From JBKHBQ01 sp046542305 (lineage in GTDB: Bacteria; Bacteroidota; Bacteroidia; Bacteroidales; 4484-276), in assembly GCA_046542305.1 (NCBI GenBank), contig JBKHBQ010000085.1, positions 1 to 14,265 on the forward strand: a stretch of 14,265 bases of DNA, written 5' to 3'. Under the pieces are notes generated by a model. It saw nothing but the letters and a program-made list of their open reading frames with translations, did not search any database and was not told the DNA's origin. A program made the translations under genes and the position numbers. Position 1 is the first letter of the stretch. Each line of letters starts with the position of its first letter. Below are positions 1-6,751 of the stretch, one piece after another.

Positions 1-695
1 TTCACAAAACCGTGATCGCGTTCGAAACGCTGGTTTACTTTATCAAGCACCTTGTTGACATCATACGGAAATTCGGGCAGCAGACAAATTTCAGCGCCTC
101 CGGCCACAGCGGCATTCAGGCCAATCCATCCCGCATAGCGACCCATTACCTCGAGGATCAGCACGCGGTTGTGGCTGGCTGCCGTAGTTACGAGTTTATC
201 CACTGCTTCCGTGGCTATTTGCACCGCCGTTTGAAAACCGAAGGTGGAATCGGTTGCCGTCAGGTCGTTATCGATGGTTTTTGGAACTCCGATTACGTTC
301 AATCCTTTCTCAAAAAGTTTTTGAGAAATCCGCTGGGAACCGTCGCCGCCGATATTGATTACGGCATCGATGCCCAGGTACTGCAGTTTGCGCAGCATTT
401 CATCGGTGCGGTCCACGGTGGTCCAGCTTCCGTCTTTATTTTTTACCGGCCAGGCAAAAGGGCCTCCCTTGTTGGTGGTTTGCAGGATGGTGCCGCCACG
501 GTAGTGGATGCCTGCCACTTTTTCCTCATCCAGGATCACAATCTCGGTTGGCTCCCGTAAGATACCGTTGAAGGCTTCGATGCTGCCTACGATTTCCCAG
601 TCACGCTCCTTGGAAGCACGCTTCACAACGGCCCTGATCACTGCATTGAGGCCGGGGCAGTCGCCGCCGCCGGTTACTATCAAACATCGTTTCAT
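1..695 (-). CDS. pfkA: 6-phosphofructokinase, N-terminal 231 residues (cut by window edge)
   Basis: Phosphorylates fructose 6-phosphate to fructose 1,6-bisphosphate in glycolysis, in the cytoplasm. I translated the minus strand from the ATG at 695; it stays open to base 1, so the C-terminal part lies outside the window. Seen: the N-terminal nucleotide-binding loop GGGDCPGLNAVIR (residues 9-21), GGDGS (116-120), the catalytic loop PKTIDND (138-144, with D142 as proton acceptor) and the substrate-binding MGRYAGW (184-190). Family knowledge: the residue at E. coli position 104 is Gly in ATP enzymes and Asp in PPi enzymes, and position 124 is Gly in classical ATP enzymes and Lys in PPi and group III enzymes. 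Here they are G119 and K139, a mixed G/K signature. I infer a group III-type enzyme, probably using ATP. A Bacteroidota-type -7 box lies 29 bases upstream of the start. Confidence 0.93.
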   Translation of the reverse strand, partial: MKRCLIVTGGGDCPGLNAVIRAVVKRASKERDWEIVGSIEAFNGILREPTEIVILDEEKVAGIHYRGGTILQTTNKGGPFAWPVKNKDGSWTTVDRTDEMLRKLQYLGIDAVINIGGDGSQRISQKLFEKGLNVIGVPKTIDNDLTATDSTFGFQTAVQIATEAVDKLVTTAASHNRVLILEVMGRYAGWIGLNAAVAGGAEICLLPEFPYDVNKVLDKVNQRFERDHGFV

Positions 696-723
696 GATTA
701 TATTCTGATAAAAATTCGAGCCG

Positions 724-731
724 CAAAGTTA
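724..731 (-). promoter_or_regulatory. Likely -7 promoter box of the phosphofructokinase gene
   Basis: Read on the minus strand this is TAACTTTG, a full match to the Bacteroidota -7 consensus TAnnTTTG. It sits 28 bases upstream of the start codon at 695. I see no clear TTTG at the -33 position, so the assignment rests on the -7 match and its placement. Confidence 0.55.
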
Positions 732-985
732 ACCAATTTAAAGAATCCGATATTAAGCCTGCATTAATGATCATGTTGTGCAATGCAGTTTAATTCATCA
801 TTTTACCGAAGGGGATGGGCAGTGGATGTGGTTTTGTCGCCACTTCAAGGCAAAACCCCTGAAACTTAACAAAAACTTAAAAGCAGGATTTTGAAAAATT
901 TTGTAAGAAAACGGCGGCTTCAGGAGCATAATTTAAACTGTGTTTATATAGGACGTGCTTCGATTCATGGAAAGTTCAAATTTTG

Positions 986-993
986 TAAGTTTG
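986..993 (+). promoter_or_regulatory. Likely -7 promoter box of the lysine-catabolic operon
   Basis: TAAGTTTG matches the Bacteroidota -7 consensus TAnnTTTG in full. It lies 44 bases before the LKR start codon, which would give a leader of roughly 40 bases. No clear -33 TTTG is present at the usual distance. Confidence 0.55.
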
Positions 994-1037
994 CGGGCTA
1001 AGAAAACTTTTCATCATCGTTTAAAAAAAATGAAACT

Positions 1038-2345
1038 ATGAACAACAAAATCGGCATCAGGCATGAGGATAAGTATACCATGGAGCGCCGCACCCCATTG
1101 CCTCCTCACTATGTAAAAAGGCTTACCCACAAGGGGATAAAGGTGTATGTAGAAAGCTCGCCCAAGCGGGTTTTTACAGATTCGGAGTATAAAAGTGCAG
1201 GCGCTGTTGTAACCAAGAGCCTGGCGGACTGCCCGGTGATCTTCGGGGTGAAGGAAATGCCGGTGTCGTTTTTTGAATCGGGAAAGACCTACGTATTCTT
1301 CTCGCATGTGATCAAGGGGCAATTCTATAATATGCCGATGCTTCGCAAGATGATGGAGAAAAAGTGCAACCTGATCGATTACGAAAAAATTGCCGATGAT
1401 GCCGGTCGCCGGCTGATCTTCTTCGGAAGATATGCAGGTTTGGCCGGGATGATCAATTCTTTATGGTCGCTGGGCCAGCGGTTGAAGCATCAGGGTCTTG
1501 AAACGCCGTTCCTGCGAATCCGTCAGTCGTACAATTACCGTTCGCTGGCTGATGCCGAACAGGCTGTACGTGAAGTGGGCGAGTTGATCCGTGTGTGGGG
1601 GCTGCCCGACGAACTTATGCCTTTCACCATCGGATTTACGGGGTATGGAAACGTGAGCCAGGGTGCGCAGCATATCGCAAACCTGCTGCCGGCTGTGGAA
1701 ATTACTCCCGAAGAACTGCTGAACCTGAAACACAGCGGCAGGTATTCAAACCGCCTGGTGTATAAGGTGGTATTTAAGGAGGAAGATCTTTCCAAACCCA
1801 AAGATCCCGATCAGCCATTCGAACTGCAGGATTATTACGCACATCCTGAAAAATATCAGAACCAGTTTGAACAATTTGCACCTCACCTGAGCGTGCTGAT
1901 GAACTGCATGTACTGGGACGATCGCTATCCGCGACTTATCACCAAAGACTTTATGGAAAAAATGTACCTGCAGGGCAACATGAAACTTAAGGTAATCGGC
2001 GACGTAACCTGCGATCCCGATGGTTCTATAGAATTCACACACAAAGGCACTGAAATAGAAGACCCGGTTTTTGTTTACGATCCGTTGAAACGTAAGCCCG
2101 CCATGGGTTTTCAGGGCGACGGCATTCTGGTAATGGCAGTGGATATTTTGCCCAGCGAACTGCCGCGCGAATCGTCGGAAAGCTTTGGCGAAGCTCTGGT
2201 GGATTTTGTGCCGGCTATTGCAAAGGCCAATTATGATGCAGATTTCGAAAATGTTGACCTCCCCCCTGAAATAAAGCGTGCAACGATCCTGCATCAGGGT
2301 AAACTCACACCCGACTATCAATACATCGAAGAATATCTTAAATAA
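1038..2345 (+). CDS. Lysine-ketoglutarate reductase (saccharopine-forming), LKR domain protein
   Basis: Reductively condenses L-lysine with 2-oxoglutarate to saccharopine, the first step of the saccharopine route of lysine breakdown, in the cytoplasm. The 435-residue protein aligns by eye over its whole length with the N-terminal LKR half of eukaryotic aminoadipic semialdehyde synthase (AASS). Shared stretches include the opening IGIRHEDKYTMERRTPL, FFSHVIKGQ, LIDYEKI, FGRYAGLAGMIN, FTGYGNVSQGAQ (nucleotide-binding, about residues 199-210), GSIEF, and the close DYQYIEEYLK. The first part corresponds to the alanine dehydrogenase/transhydrogenase N-terminal fold. In animals and plants this domain is fused to saccharopine dehydrogenase; here it is a separate gene, followed 81 bases later by the dehydrogenase. 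The start is supported by the first conserved residues lying just after the ATG. In an organism assumed to make lysine by the diaminopimelate route, a catabolic role is most likely (inference). Confidence 0.92.
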   Translation: MNNKIGIRHEDKYTMERRTPLPPHYVKRLTHKGIKVYVESSPKRVFTDSEYKSAGAVVTKSLADCPVIFGVKEMPVSFFESGKTYVFFSHVIKGQFYNMPMLRKMMEKKCNLIDYEKIADDAGRRLIFFGRYAGLAGMINSLWSLGQRLKHQGLETPFLRIRQSYNYRSLADAEQAVREVGELIRVWGLPDELMPFTIGFTGYGNVSQGAQHIANLLPAVEITPEELLNLKHSGRYSNRLVYKVVFKEEDLSKPKDPDQPFELQDYYAHPEKYQNQFEQFAPHLSVLMNCMYWDDRYPRLITKDFMEKMYLQGNMKLKVIGDVTCDPDGSIEFTHKGTEIEDPVFVYDPLKRKPAMGFQGDGILVMAVDILPSELPRESSESFGEALVDFVPAIAKANYDADFENVDLPPEIKRATILHQGKLTPDYQYIEEYLK

Positions 2346-2361
2346 ATCTGAAAATCACGCT

Positions 2362-2396
2362 GTGCTGATCAATTGTGTGTTCGTCGGCACTTTTTT
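2362..2396 (+). terminator. Weak terminator-like hairpin between LKR and the first SDH gene
   Basis: A seven-pair stem, GTGCTGA with TCGGCAC including one G·T pair, surrounds a 15-base loop and is followed directly by six T. The shape is that of an intrinsic terminator, but the loop is long and the stem short. It lies inside what looks like a single operon, so if real it may give partial termination or set the LKR:SDH ratio. Confidence 0.4.
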
Positions 2397-2426
2397 ATGG
2401 ACGGCCAAAACTGAAAAGCGATTCCA

Positions 2427-3785
2427 ATGAAAAACATTTTCGTTATAGGGGCAGGGTTATCTGCTTCCACCCTTATCAAATATTTGCTTGACCATTCTGA
2501 CAAGTACGGATGGCAAATTACCATCGGAGACAAGGATTGTGAAACGGCCCTTCGAAAAATTAACGGCCACCCCAATGGCAAGGCAATTTGTTTTGATGTT
2601 TTCGACAAAAAACAATGTTGGGACGAAGTAAGTAAATCGGACCTGGTGATATCGATGTTGCCGGCACATATGCATGTTCTGGTAGCCGAGGATTGCATCA
2701 AGCTGGGCAAAACCATGGTGACAGCGTCCTATGTTTCGAAGGAAATCAGGGCGCTCGACGAACAGGCAAGACAGGCCGGTGTGTTGTTGCTCAATGAAAT
2801 GGGAGTGGATCCGGGCATCGACCATATGTCGGCCATGCGTGTGATCGACGGGATTCAAAACAATGGCTTTCGCCTCACTGCATTCCGGTCGTTCACCGGC
2901 GGACTGATAGCTCCGAAACATGATAACAACCCGTGGAATTACAAATTTACCTGGGCGCCGCGCAATGTCGTGCTTGCCGGGCAGGGCACGGCACAGATTA
3001 TCGTGAACGGCATGTATAAATACATTCCCTATCACAAGCTTTTTAGCCGTACACAGCGCATCAACGTGCTTGATTACGGAGAATTTGAAGCTTACCTCAA
3101 CCGCGACTCGCTGAAATATCGCTCCATTTACCGGCTCGAAAATATTCCTACCATGGTGCGGGGAACGCTTCGCCGCCCCGGATACTGCAAAACCTGGAAC
3201 ATCTTTGTACAGCTCGGCATGACCGATGACACCTACACCCTGGAAAATTCTGAAAATATGAGCTACCGCGATTTTCTCGAAACCTTTCTGCGGTATTATC
3301 CCAATATGACCCTTGAGCAAAATCTGGCGCAATACACCGGTATTGCTGAGGATTCCATGGAAATGTACCGCCTGCGCTGGCTGGGTATTTTTGATACAAA
3401 GAAAAAAGTGGGGCTGAAAAATGCTTCCCCTGCACAAATCCTGCAACAACTGCTTAAGGAAAAATGGGTGTTCGCAGAGGACGATCGCGATATGATCGTA
3501 ATGCAGCACCAGTTTGGTTTTGAGAGCGAAGACGGCCATAAGAAAAAATTGTTATCTTCGATGGTCGTTGAGGGCGAGGATCACGTGCATACCGCCATGT
3601 CGAAAACCGTCGGACTTCCTGTGGCTATTGCAGCAAAGCTGATTTTGAACGGCGAAATTGATATGAAGGGCGTGCATATCCCCACTGCGAAAGAAATTTA
3701 CAAGCCTGTGCTGAATGAACTGGAGGATTACAACATCAGGTTTGTGGAGGAAAAAATGGAAACAGAAGATTTTTTGAATTATTAG
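2427..3785 (+). CDS. Saccharopine dehydrogenase family protein, divergent paralogue 1
   Basis: Expected reaction for the family: NAD(P)-dependent oxidative cleavage of saccharopine to glutamate and 2-aminoadipate 6-semialdehyde. The 452-residue protein starts with a Rossmann dinucleotide-binding motif (GAGLSAS, residues 8-14). It then carries the family blocks LVISMLPAHMH, MVTASYV, NEMGVDPGIDHMSAM, NPWNYKFTW, LNRDS, RGTLRRPGY and KTVGLPVAIAAK, matching the C-terminal half of AASS. It differs from the second paralogue at a region near the substrate: where that protein and AASS read LPAPE, this one has LIAPK (residues 160-164), and the GLDPG motif is GVDPG. It may have changed substrate or preference, or act only with its partner. 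It lies 21 bases before the next gene, so the two are almost certainly co-transcribed. The start follows the LKR gene closely and begins exactly at the Rossmann strand. Confidence 0.85.
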   Translation: MKNIFVIGAGLSASTLIKYLLDHSDKYGWQITIGDKDCETALRKINGHPNGKAICFDVFDKKQCWDEVSKSDLVISMLPAHMHVLVAEDCIKLGKTMVTASYVSKEIRALDEQARQAGVLLLNEMGVDPGIDHMSAMRVIDGIQNNGFRLTAFRSFTGGLIAPKHDNNPWNYKFTWAPRNVVLAGQGTAQIIVNGMYKYIPYHKLFSRTQRINVLDYGEFEAYLNRDSLKYRSIYRLENIPTMVRGTLRRPGYCKTWNIFVQLGMTDDTYTLENSENMSYRDFLETFLRYYPNMTLEQNLAQYTGIAEDSMEMYRLRWLGIFDTKKKVGLKNASPAQILQQLLKEKWVFAEDDRDMIVMQHQFGFESEDGHKKKLLSSMVVEGEDHVHTAMSKTVGLPVAIAAKLILNGEIDMKGVHIPTAKEIYKPVLNELEDYNIRFVEEKMETEDFLNY

Positions 3786-3806
3786 CGAAACATAAAAAAA
3801 AGTGAT

Positions 3807-5144
3807 ATGAAAAAAGTTTTGATATTAGGTGCCGGAATGGTGGTAAAACCCATTGTTACCTATTTGCTCAATAAGGAAATTGCTGTAACCGTTGCCACAC
3901 GTACAAAATCCAAAGCCGATGCCATGATCGCCGGCCATCCCAACGGGACCTCCCTGGCATGGACCGTAAGTGAGGAGGATAGGCTGGACGAACTGATCAG
4001 AACGCATGACCTCACGGTGAGTCTTCTGCCGTATGCCCATCATGTGATGGTGGCAAAAATGTGCATCGCCCATGGCAAAAACATGGTCACCACCTCCTAT
4101 GTGAAACCCGCCATGAAGGCTCTCCACGAGGAAGCAAAAGATGCGGGGATCATCATTCTTAACGAACTGGGGCTCGATCCGGGTATCGATCATATGTCGG
4201 CCATGCGCATCATCGACAATGTACACGACAAGGGAGGTAAGATAGAGGAATTTTATTCCCTGTGCGGTGCGCTGCCGGCACCGGAAGCATGCGACAATCC
4301 GTTCAATTATAAGTTTTCGTGGAGTCCTAAAGGTGTGGTGATGGCCAGCAACAACGACGGTAAATACCTGCGCCATGGCAACGAAGTGTACGTAGAACCC
4401 ATCGACCTGTTCAAAGATCCGTTTCAGGTTGATTTCCCGACGGTAGGCAAACTGGAAGTTTATCCCAACAGGGACAGTTTTCCGTACATCGAACTTTATG
4501 GCGTCCCCGAAACCCAGACCATGTTCCGCGGTACTTTCAGGCATAAGGGCTGGTGCGAGTCGCTCGACGCCATGAAGCGCCTCAACCTGATCACCGACGA
4601 CAAAAAAGACTTCACCGGCAAAACCTACGCCGATTTTGTGGCGATGATGATCGGTGAAAAAAGCGCTGTAAACATTCGTGAAAAAGCTGCGGCTTATCTG
4701 GGTATTTCTGCCGATAGCCACGCCATCAAAGCCATCGACTGGCTCGGGCTGTTCGACAGTACAGGTATGGGACGAACTGAGGATACCCCTTTCGAGATCA
4801 CGTCCGACCTCATGATTAAAAAAATGGAACTTGCCCCCCACGAGCGCGATATGGTGGTGATGCAGCATACTTTTCTGGCATCTTACCCCGATGGCAAAAA
4901 GGAGGTGATCAAATCGCGCATGCTCGATTTCGGCACACTGGCTACCGATACCGCCGTGGCACGTACCGTGGCGCTGCCGGCAGCCGTAGGTGTGGAAATG
5001 ATCCTCGAGGGCAAAATCGATGCTCGCGGGGTACATATCCCGGTAATCCCTGAAATTTACAATCCCATCCTCGATCGCCTGGAGGATATGAACATCAAAA
5101 TGATCGAAGAATACGGGTTGCCGGAAAGCGAAAATATCAAATAG
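3807..5144 (+). CDS. Saccharopine dehydrogenase (glutamate-forming type), paralogue 2
   Basis: Oxidises saccharopine to glutamate and aminoadipate semialdehyde, the second step of the saccharopine route. The 445-residue protein starts with GAGMVVKP (residues 8-15), the dinucleotide-binding loop. It keeps the blocks of the AASS C-terminal half: LTVSLLPYAHH, MVTTSYVKPAMKAL, NELGLDPGIDHMSAM, LPAPE (156-160), NPFNYKFSWSPKGV, YPNRDS, MFRGTFRHKGW, ERDMVVMQ and GARGVHIPVIPEIY-like ending. Of the two tandem copies this one is closer to AASS and is the better candidate for the true saccharopine dehydrogenase. It is the last gene of the unit: a strong intrinsic terminator begins 22 bases after its stop. 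No aminoadipate semialdehyde dehydrogenase, the next step, is in the window. Confidence 0.9.
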   Translation: MKKVLILGAGMVVKPIVTYLLNKEIAVTVATRTKSKADAMIAGHPNGTSLAWTVSEEDRLDELIRTHDLTVSLLPYAHHVMVAKMCIAHGKNMVTTSYVKPAMKALHEEAKDAGIIILNELGLDPGIDHMSAMRIIDNVHDKGGKIEEFYSLCGALPAPEACDNPFNYKFSWSPKGVVMASNNDGKYLRHGNEVYVEPIDLFKDPFQVDFPTVGKLEVYPNRDSFPYIELYGVPETQTMFRGTFRHKGWCESLDAMKRLNLITDDKKDFTGKTYADFVAMMIGEKSAVNIREKAAAYLGISADSHAIKAIDWLGLFDSTGMGRTEDTPFEITSDLMIKKMELAPHERDMVVMQHTFLASYPDGKKEVIKSRMLDFGTLATDTAVARTVALPAAVGVEMILEGKIDARGVHIPVIPEIYNPILDRLEDMNIKMIEEYGLPESENIK

Positions 5145-5166
5145 AACAAATCAGATTTTTGATTCG

Positions 5167-5196
5167 AAGCCGGAACGGAGATTCCGGCTTTTTTTT
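5167..5196 (+). terminator. Intrinsic terminator of the lysine-catabolic operon
   Basis: A perfect nine-pair stem, AAGCCGGAA with TTCCGGCTT, closes a six-base loop (CGGAGA) and runs into an eight-base T tract at 5189-5196. It lies 22 bases after the stop of the second saccharopine dehydrogenase and separates that unit from the deiminase. Confidence 0.9.
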
Positions 5197-5224
5197 AACT
5201 CGGTGGGCATTAAAGAAAATGCAC

Positions 5225-5232
5225 TACCTTTA
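5225..5232 (+). promoter_or_regulatory. Possible -7 box before the relic toxin module and deiminase
   Basis: TACCTTTA matches the Bacteroidota -7 consensus TAnnTTTG at five of its six fixed positions. It follows the operon terminator and precedes the first ATG of the relic module by 46 bases. It may have driven the old toxin module and may now serve the deiminase at 5407, for which no better box is visible. Confidence 0.35.
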
Positions 5233-5278
5233 TCCAAAACATTAATAAGTAATTATCGTTACTGAAAAACAAGAAAAG

Positions 5279-5353
5279 ATGGAAGAGGCAATTACATTTA
5301 TGAAATCTGATGCCGCTTCATTAAGTGATGGAGATAATTATTCTCGATACTAA
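5279..5353 (+). pseudogene. Short ORF, probable remnant of an antitoxin gene
   Basis: Twenty-four codons from ATG to TAA, beginning MEEAITFMKSDAASLSDG. It is not recognisable by sequence. It ends 26 bases into the PIN-toxin fragment that begins at 5328, the kind of overlap seen between antitoxin and toxin genes. I infer that it is the remainder, or an in-frame stub, of the antitoxin partner. It could also be chance. Confidence 0.3.
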
Positions 5354-5384
5354 TGTGCTGGTACAGAATTGTAAAAGCCTCTGA
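5328..5384 (+). pseudogene. Truncated PIN-domain toxin gene (N-terminal 18 codons)
   Basis: The frame reads MEIIILDTNVLVQNCKSL and then stops. The first strand with the acidic residue in ILDTNVLV is the hallmark start of PIN-domain (VapC-like) ribonucleases, whose usual length is about 130-150 residues. Nothing PIN-like follows: the next bases are the 22-base leader of the deiminase gene. The rest of the gene appears deleted, so this is a relic and not a working toxin. The identification rests on a short motif. Confidence 0.5.
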
Positions 5385-5406
5385 AGAACGGAGGATGTGA
5401 TATATA

Positions 5407-6666
5407 ATGAACAACAAATACAAAGTCAACGTAAATTCTGAGATCGGCGAACTGGAAGCCGTTATTGTCCACACGCCGGGCAGCGAGGTGGAGAATATGA
5501 CCCCTGAAAATGCAGAACGTGCGCTCTACAGCGATATCCTCAACCTGGGGGTAGCCCGGCAGGAGTTCGATCAGTTGATCGGTGTGTTGGAGAAAGTAAC
5601 AAGGGTTTTTCAGGTGGAGGATCTGCTGGCTTCGGTCCTGAAGAACGAAAGAGTAAAAAGCGATCTCATCCACAAGGTAACAACCCGTTGCCTGGATCCG
5701 CGGGTGACGGCGCGATTGGCGAATATGGACAGCGAAACAATGGCCAGGCAACTTATTCAGGGTGTGGTGCTGCAACGCGACAGCCTGTCACGCTATCTCA
5801 GTTCACAGCGATTTGCCATCCGTCCGTTGCATAATTTTTTCTATACCCGCGATGCTTCGGTGGCGATGTTCGATAAGGTAATGATCTCACGCATGGCCAG
5901 CCCGGTCAGGGAACGGGAGACACAAATCATGGAGGCGATTTTCGACTTCTATCCTGAGTTCGATACAAGTACCTTTAGTGCACGTGCCGAAGACAGAGCA
6001 TGCGAAAACGTAAGCATTGAAGGCGGTGATGTACTGATTGGCCGCGATGACCTGATGCTGATTGGAATTGGAGCCCGTACCACTCCCGAAGGCGTTGATG
6101 TTGTGATCGACAGAATGAAGGACCGTCCCGGAAAGCAGCATATTATCGTGCAGGAACTGCCCACCAATCGCGAATCGTTTATTCATCTCGACATGGTGTT
6201 TACCTTCCTGAGCCAGTCGGAATGTATGGTTTACGAACCGGTGGTAATGCAGCCCAACAGGTTTAAAACCATCCATATTACCGTCGATGGTAACCAGGTA
6301 AAGATCACGGAAACAAAAAATATTCTCGATACCCTTACACAGATAGGGATCGATGTAAAACCGGTTTACTGCGGAGGAACCGCCGATTCGTGGGTGCAGG
6401 AGCGCGAACAGTGGCACAGCGGCGCGAATTTCTTTGCTGTCGGACCCGGAAAAATCATCGGCTACAGCCGCAATGTATACACCATCAACGAACTCAACAA
6501 AAGCGGATATGAGGTCATTCCTGCATCTGACGTACTGAGCGGAATTATCAACCTTGACGACTATCAAAAATATGTGGTCACCATCGAAGGCTCCGAATTG
6601 TCGCGCGGTGGCGGAGGTGCACGTTGTATGACAATGCCCGTTTGCAGAAAGCCGGTTTCCTGGTAA
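5407..6666 (+). CDS. arcA: Arginine deiminase
   Basis: Hydrolyses L-arginine to citrulline and ammonia, in the cytoplasm. The 419-residue length fits the family (about 405-420). By eye alignment to the Pseudomonas enzyme, the catalytic and guanidinium-binding residues are all present: D149 in YTRDAS, E205 with D208 in IEGGD, H260 and D262 in IHLD, and the nucleophile C407 in RGGGGARCMTMP near the C-terminus. The N-terminus also fits (SEIGELEAVIVHTPG, then the ENMTPENAERALYSDI block). Ornithine carbamoyltransferase and carbamate kinase, which complete the energy-yielding arginine deiminase pathway, are not adjacent, so citrulline must be used elsewhere. It stands alone between the terminator of the lysine unit and a promoter-like box for the next gene. 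A related amidinotransferase-fold hydrolase with another substrate is the main alternative. Confidence 0.85.
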   Translation: MNNKYKVNVNSEIGELEAVIVHTPGSEVENMTPENAERALYSDILNLGVARQEFDQLIGVLEKVTRVFQVEDLLASVLKNERVKSDLIHKVTTRCLDPRVTARLANMDSETMARQLIQGVVLQRDSLSRYLSSQRFAIRPLHNFFYTRDASVAMFDKVMISRMASPVRERETQIMEAIFDFYPEFDTSTFSARAEDRACENVSIEGGDVLIGRDDLMLIGIGARTTPEGVDVVIDRMKDRPGKQHIIVQELPTNRESFIHLDMVFTFLSQSECMVYEPVVMQPNRFKTIHITVDGNQVKITETKNILDTLTQIGIDVKPVYCGGTADSWVQEREQWHSGANFFAVGPGKIIGYSRNVYTINELNKSGYEVIPASDVLSGIINLDDYQKYVVTIEGSELSRGGGGARCMTMPVCRKPVSW

Positions 6667-6713
6667 ACCTTTTCCGGTGATTCATCTGCAAATCCATTCC
6701 TGGGAAAATTCTA

Positions 6714-6721
6714 TAGATTTG
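6714..6721 (+). promoter_or_regulatory. Likely -7 promoter box of the aconitase-family gene
   Basis: TAGATTTG matches TAnnTTTG in full and lies 30 bases before the ATG at 6752. This suggests that the hydro-lyase has its own promoter despite following the deiminase by only 85 bases. No clear -33 element is visible. Confidence 0.5.
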
Positions 6722-6751
6722 CATTTTTAACTCAACAGAAAGCAACTTGCC

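Larger units (their letters stand above)
696..1037. other. Divergent intergenic region between pfkA and the LKR gene
   Basis: This 342-base gap holds no convincing gene. It contains -7 boxes facing outward in both directions (724-731 minus, 986-993 plus). It also holds an imperfect inverted repeat at 830-857, with arms GGTTTTG and CAAAACC around a 14-base centre that has its own short GCC/GGC pairing. No T-run follows that hairpin on either strand, so it does not look like an intrinsic terminator; it could be a regulator site or chance. The middle part, about 870-950, is A-rich and otherwise featureless. Confidence 0.5.

Noticed and set aside
12..560. Plus-strand open frame of 182 codons at the left edge
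   Set aside because: It is the antisense of the phosphofructokinase gene, whose motifs are unmistakable on the minus strand.
830..857. Inverted repeat in the divergent gap considered as a terminator or riboswitch
   Set aside because: It has no T-run on either strand and no recognisable riboswitch core; kept only as a note in the intergenic entry.
2457..3539. Long minus-strand frame of 360 codons opposite the first saccharopine dehydrogenase
   Set aside because: It mirrors the sense codons and carries no family motif.
3825..5036. Long minus-strand frame of 403 codons opposite the second saccharopine dehydrogenase
   Set aside because: It has low-complexity His-rich composition and no recognisable domain, and the sense strand encodes a well-conserved enzyme.
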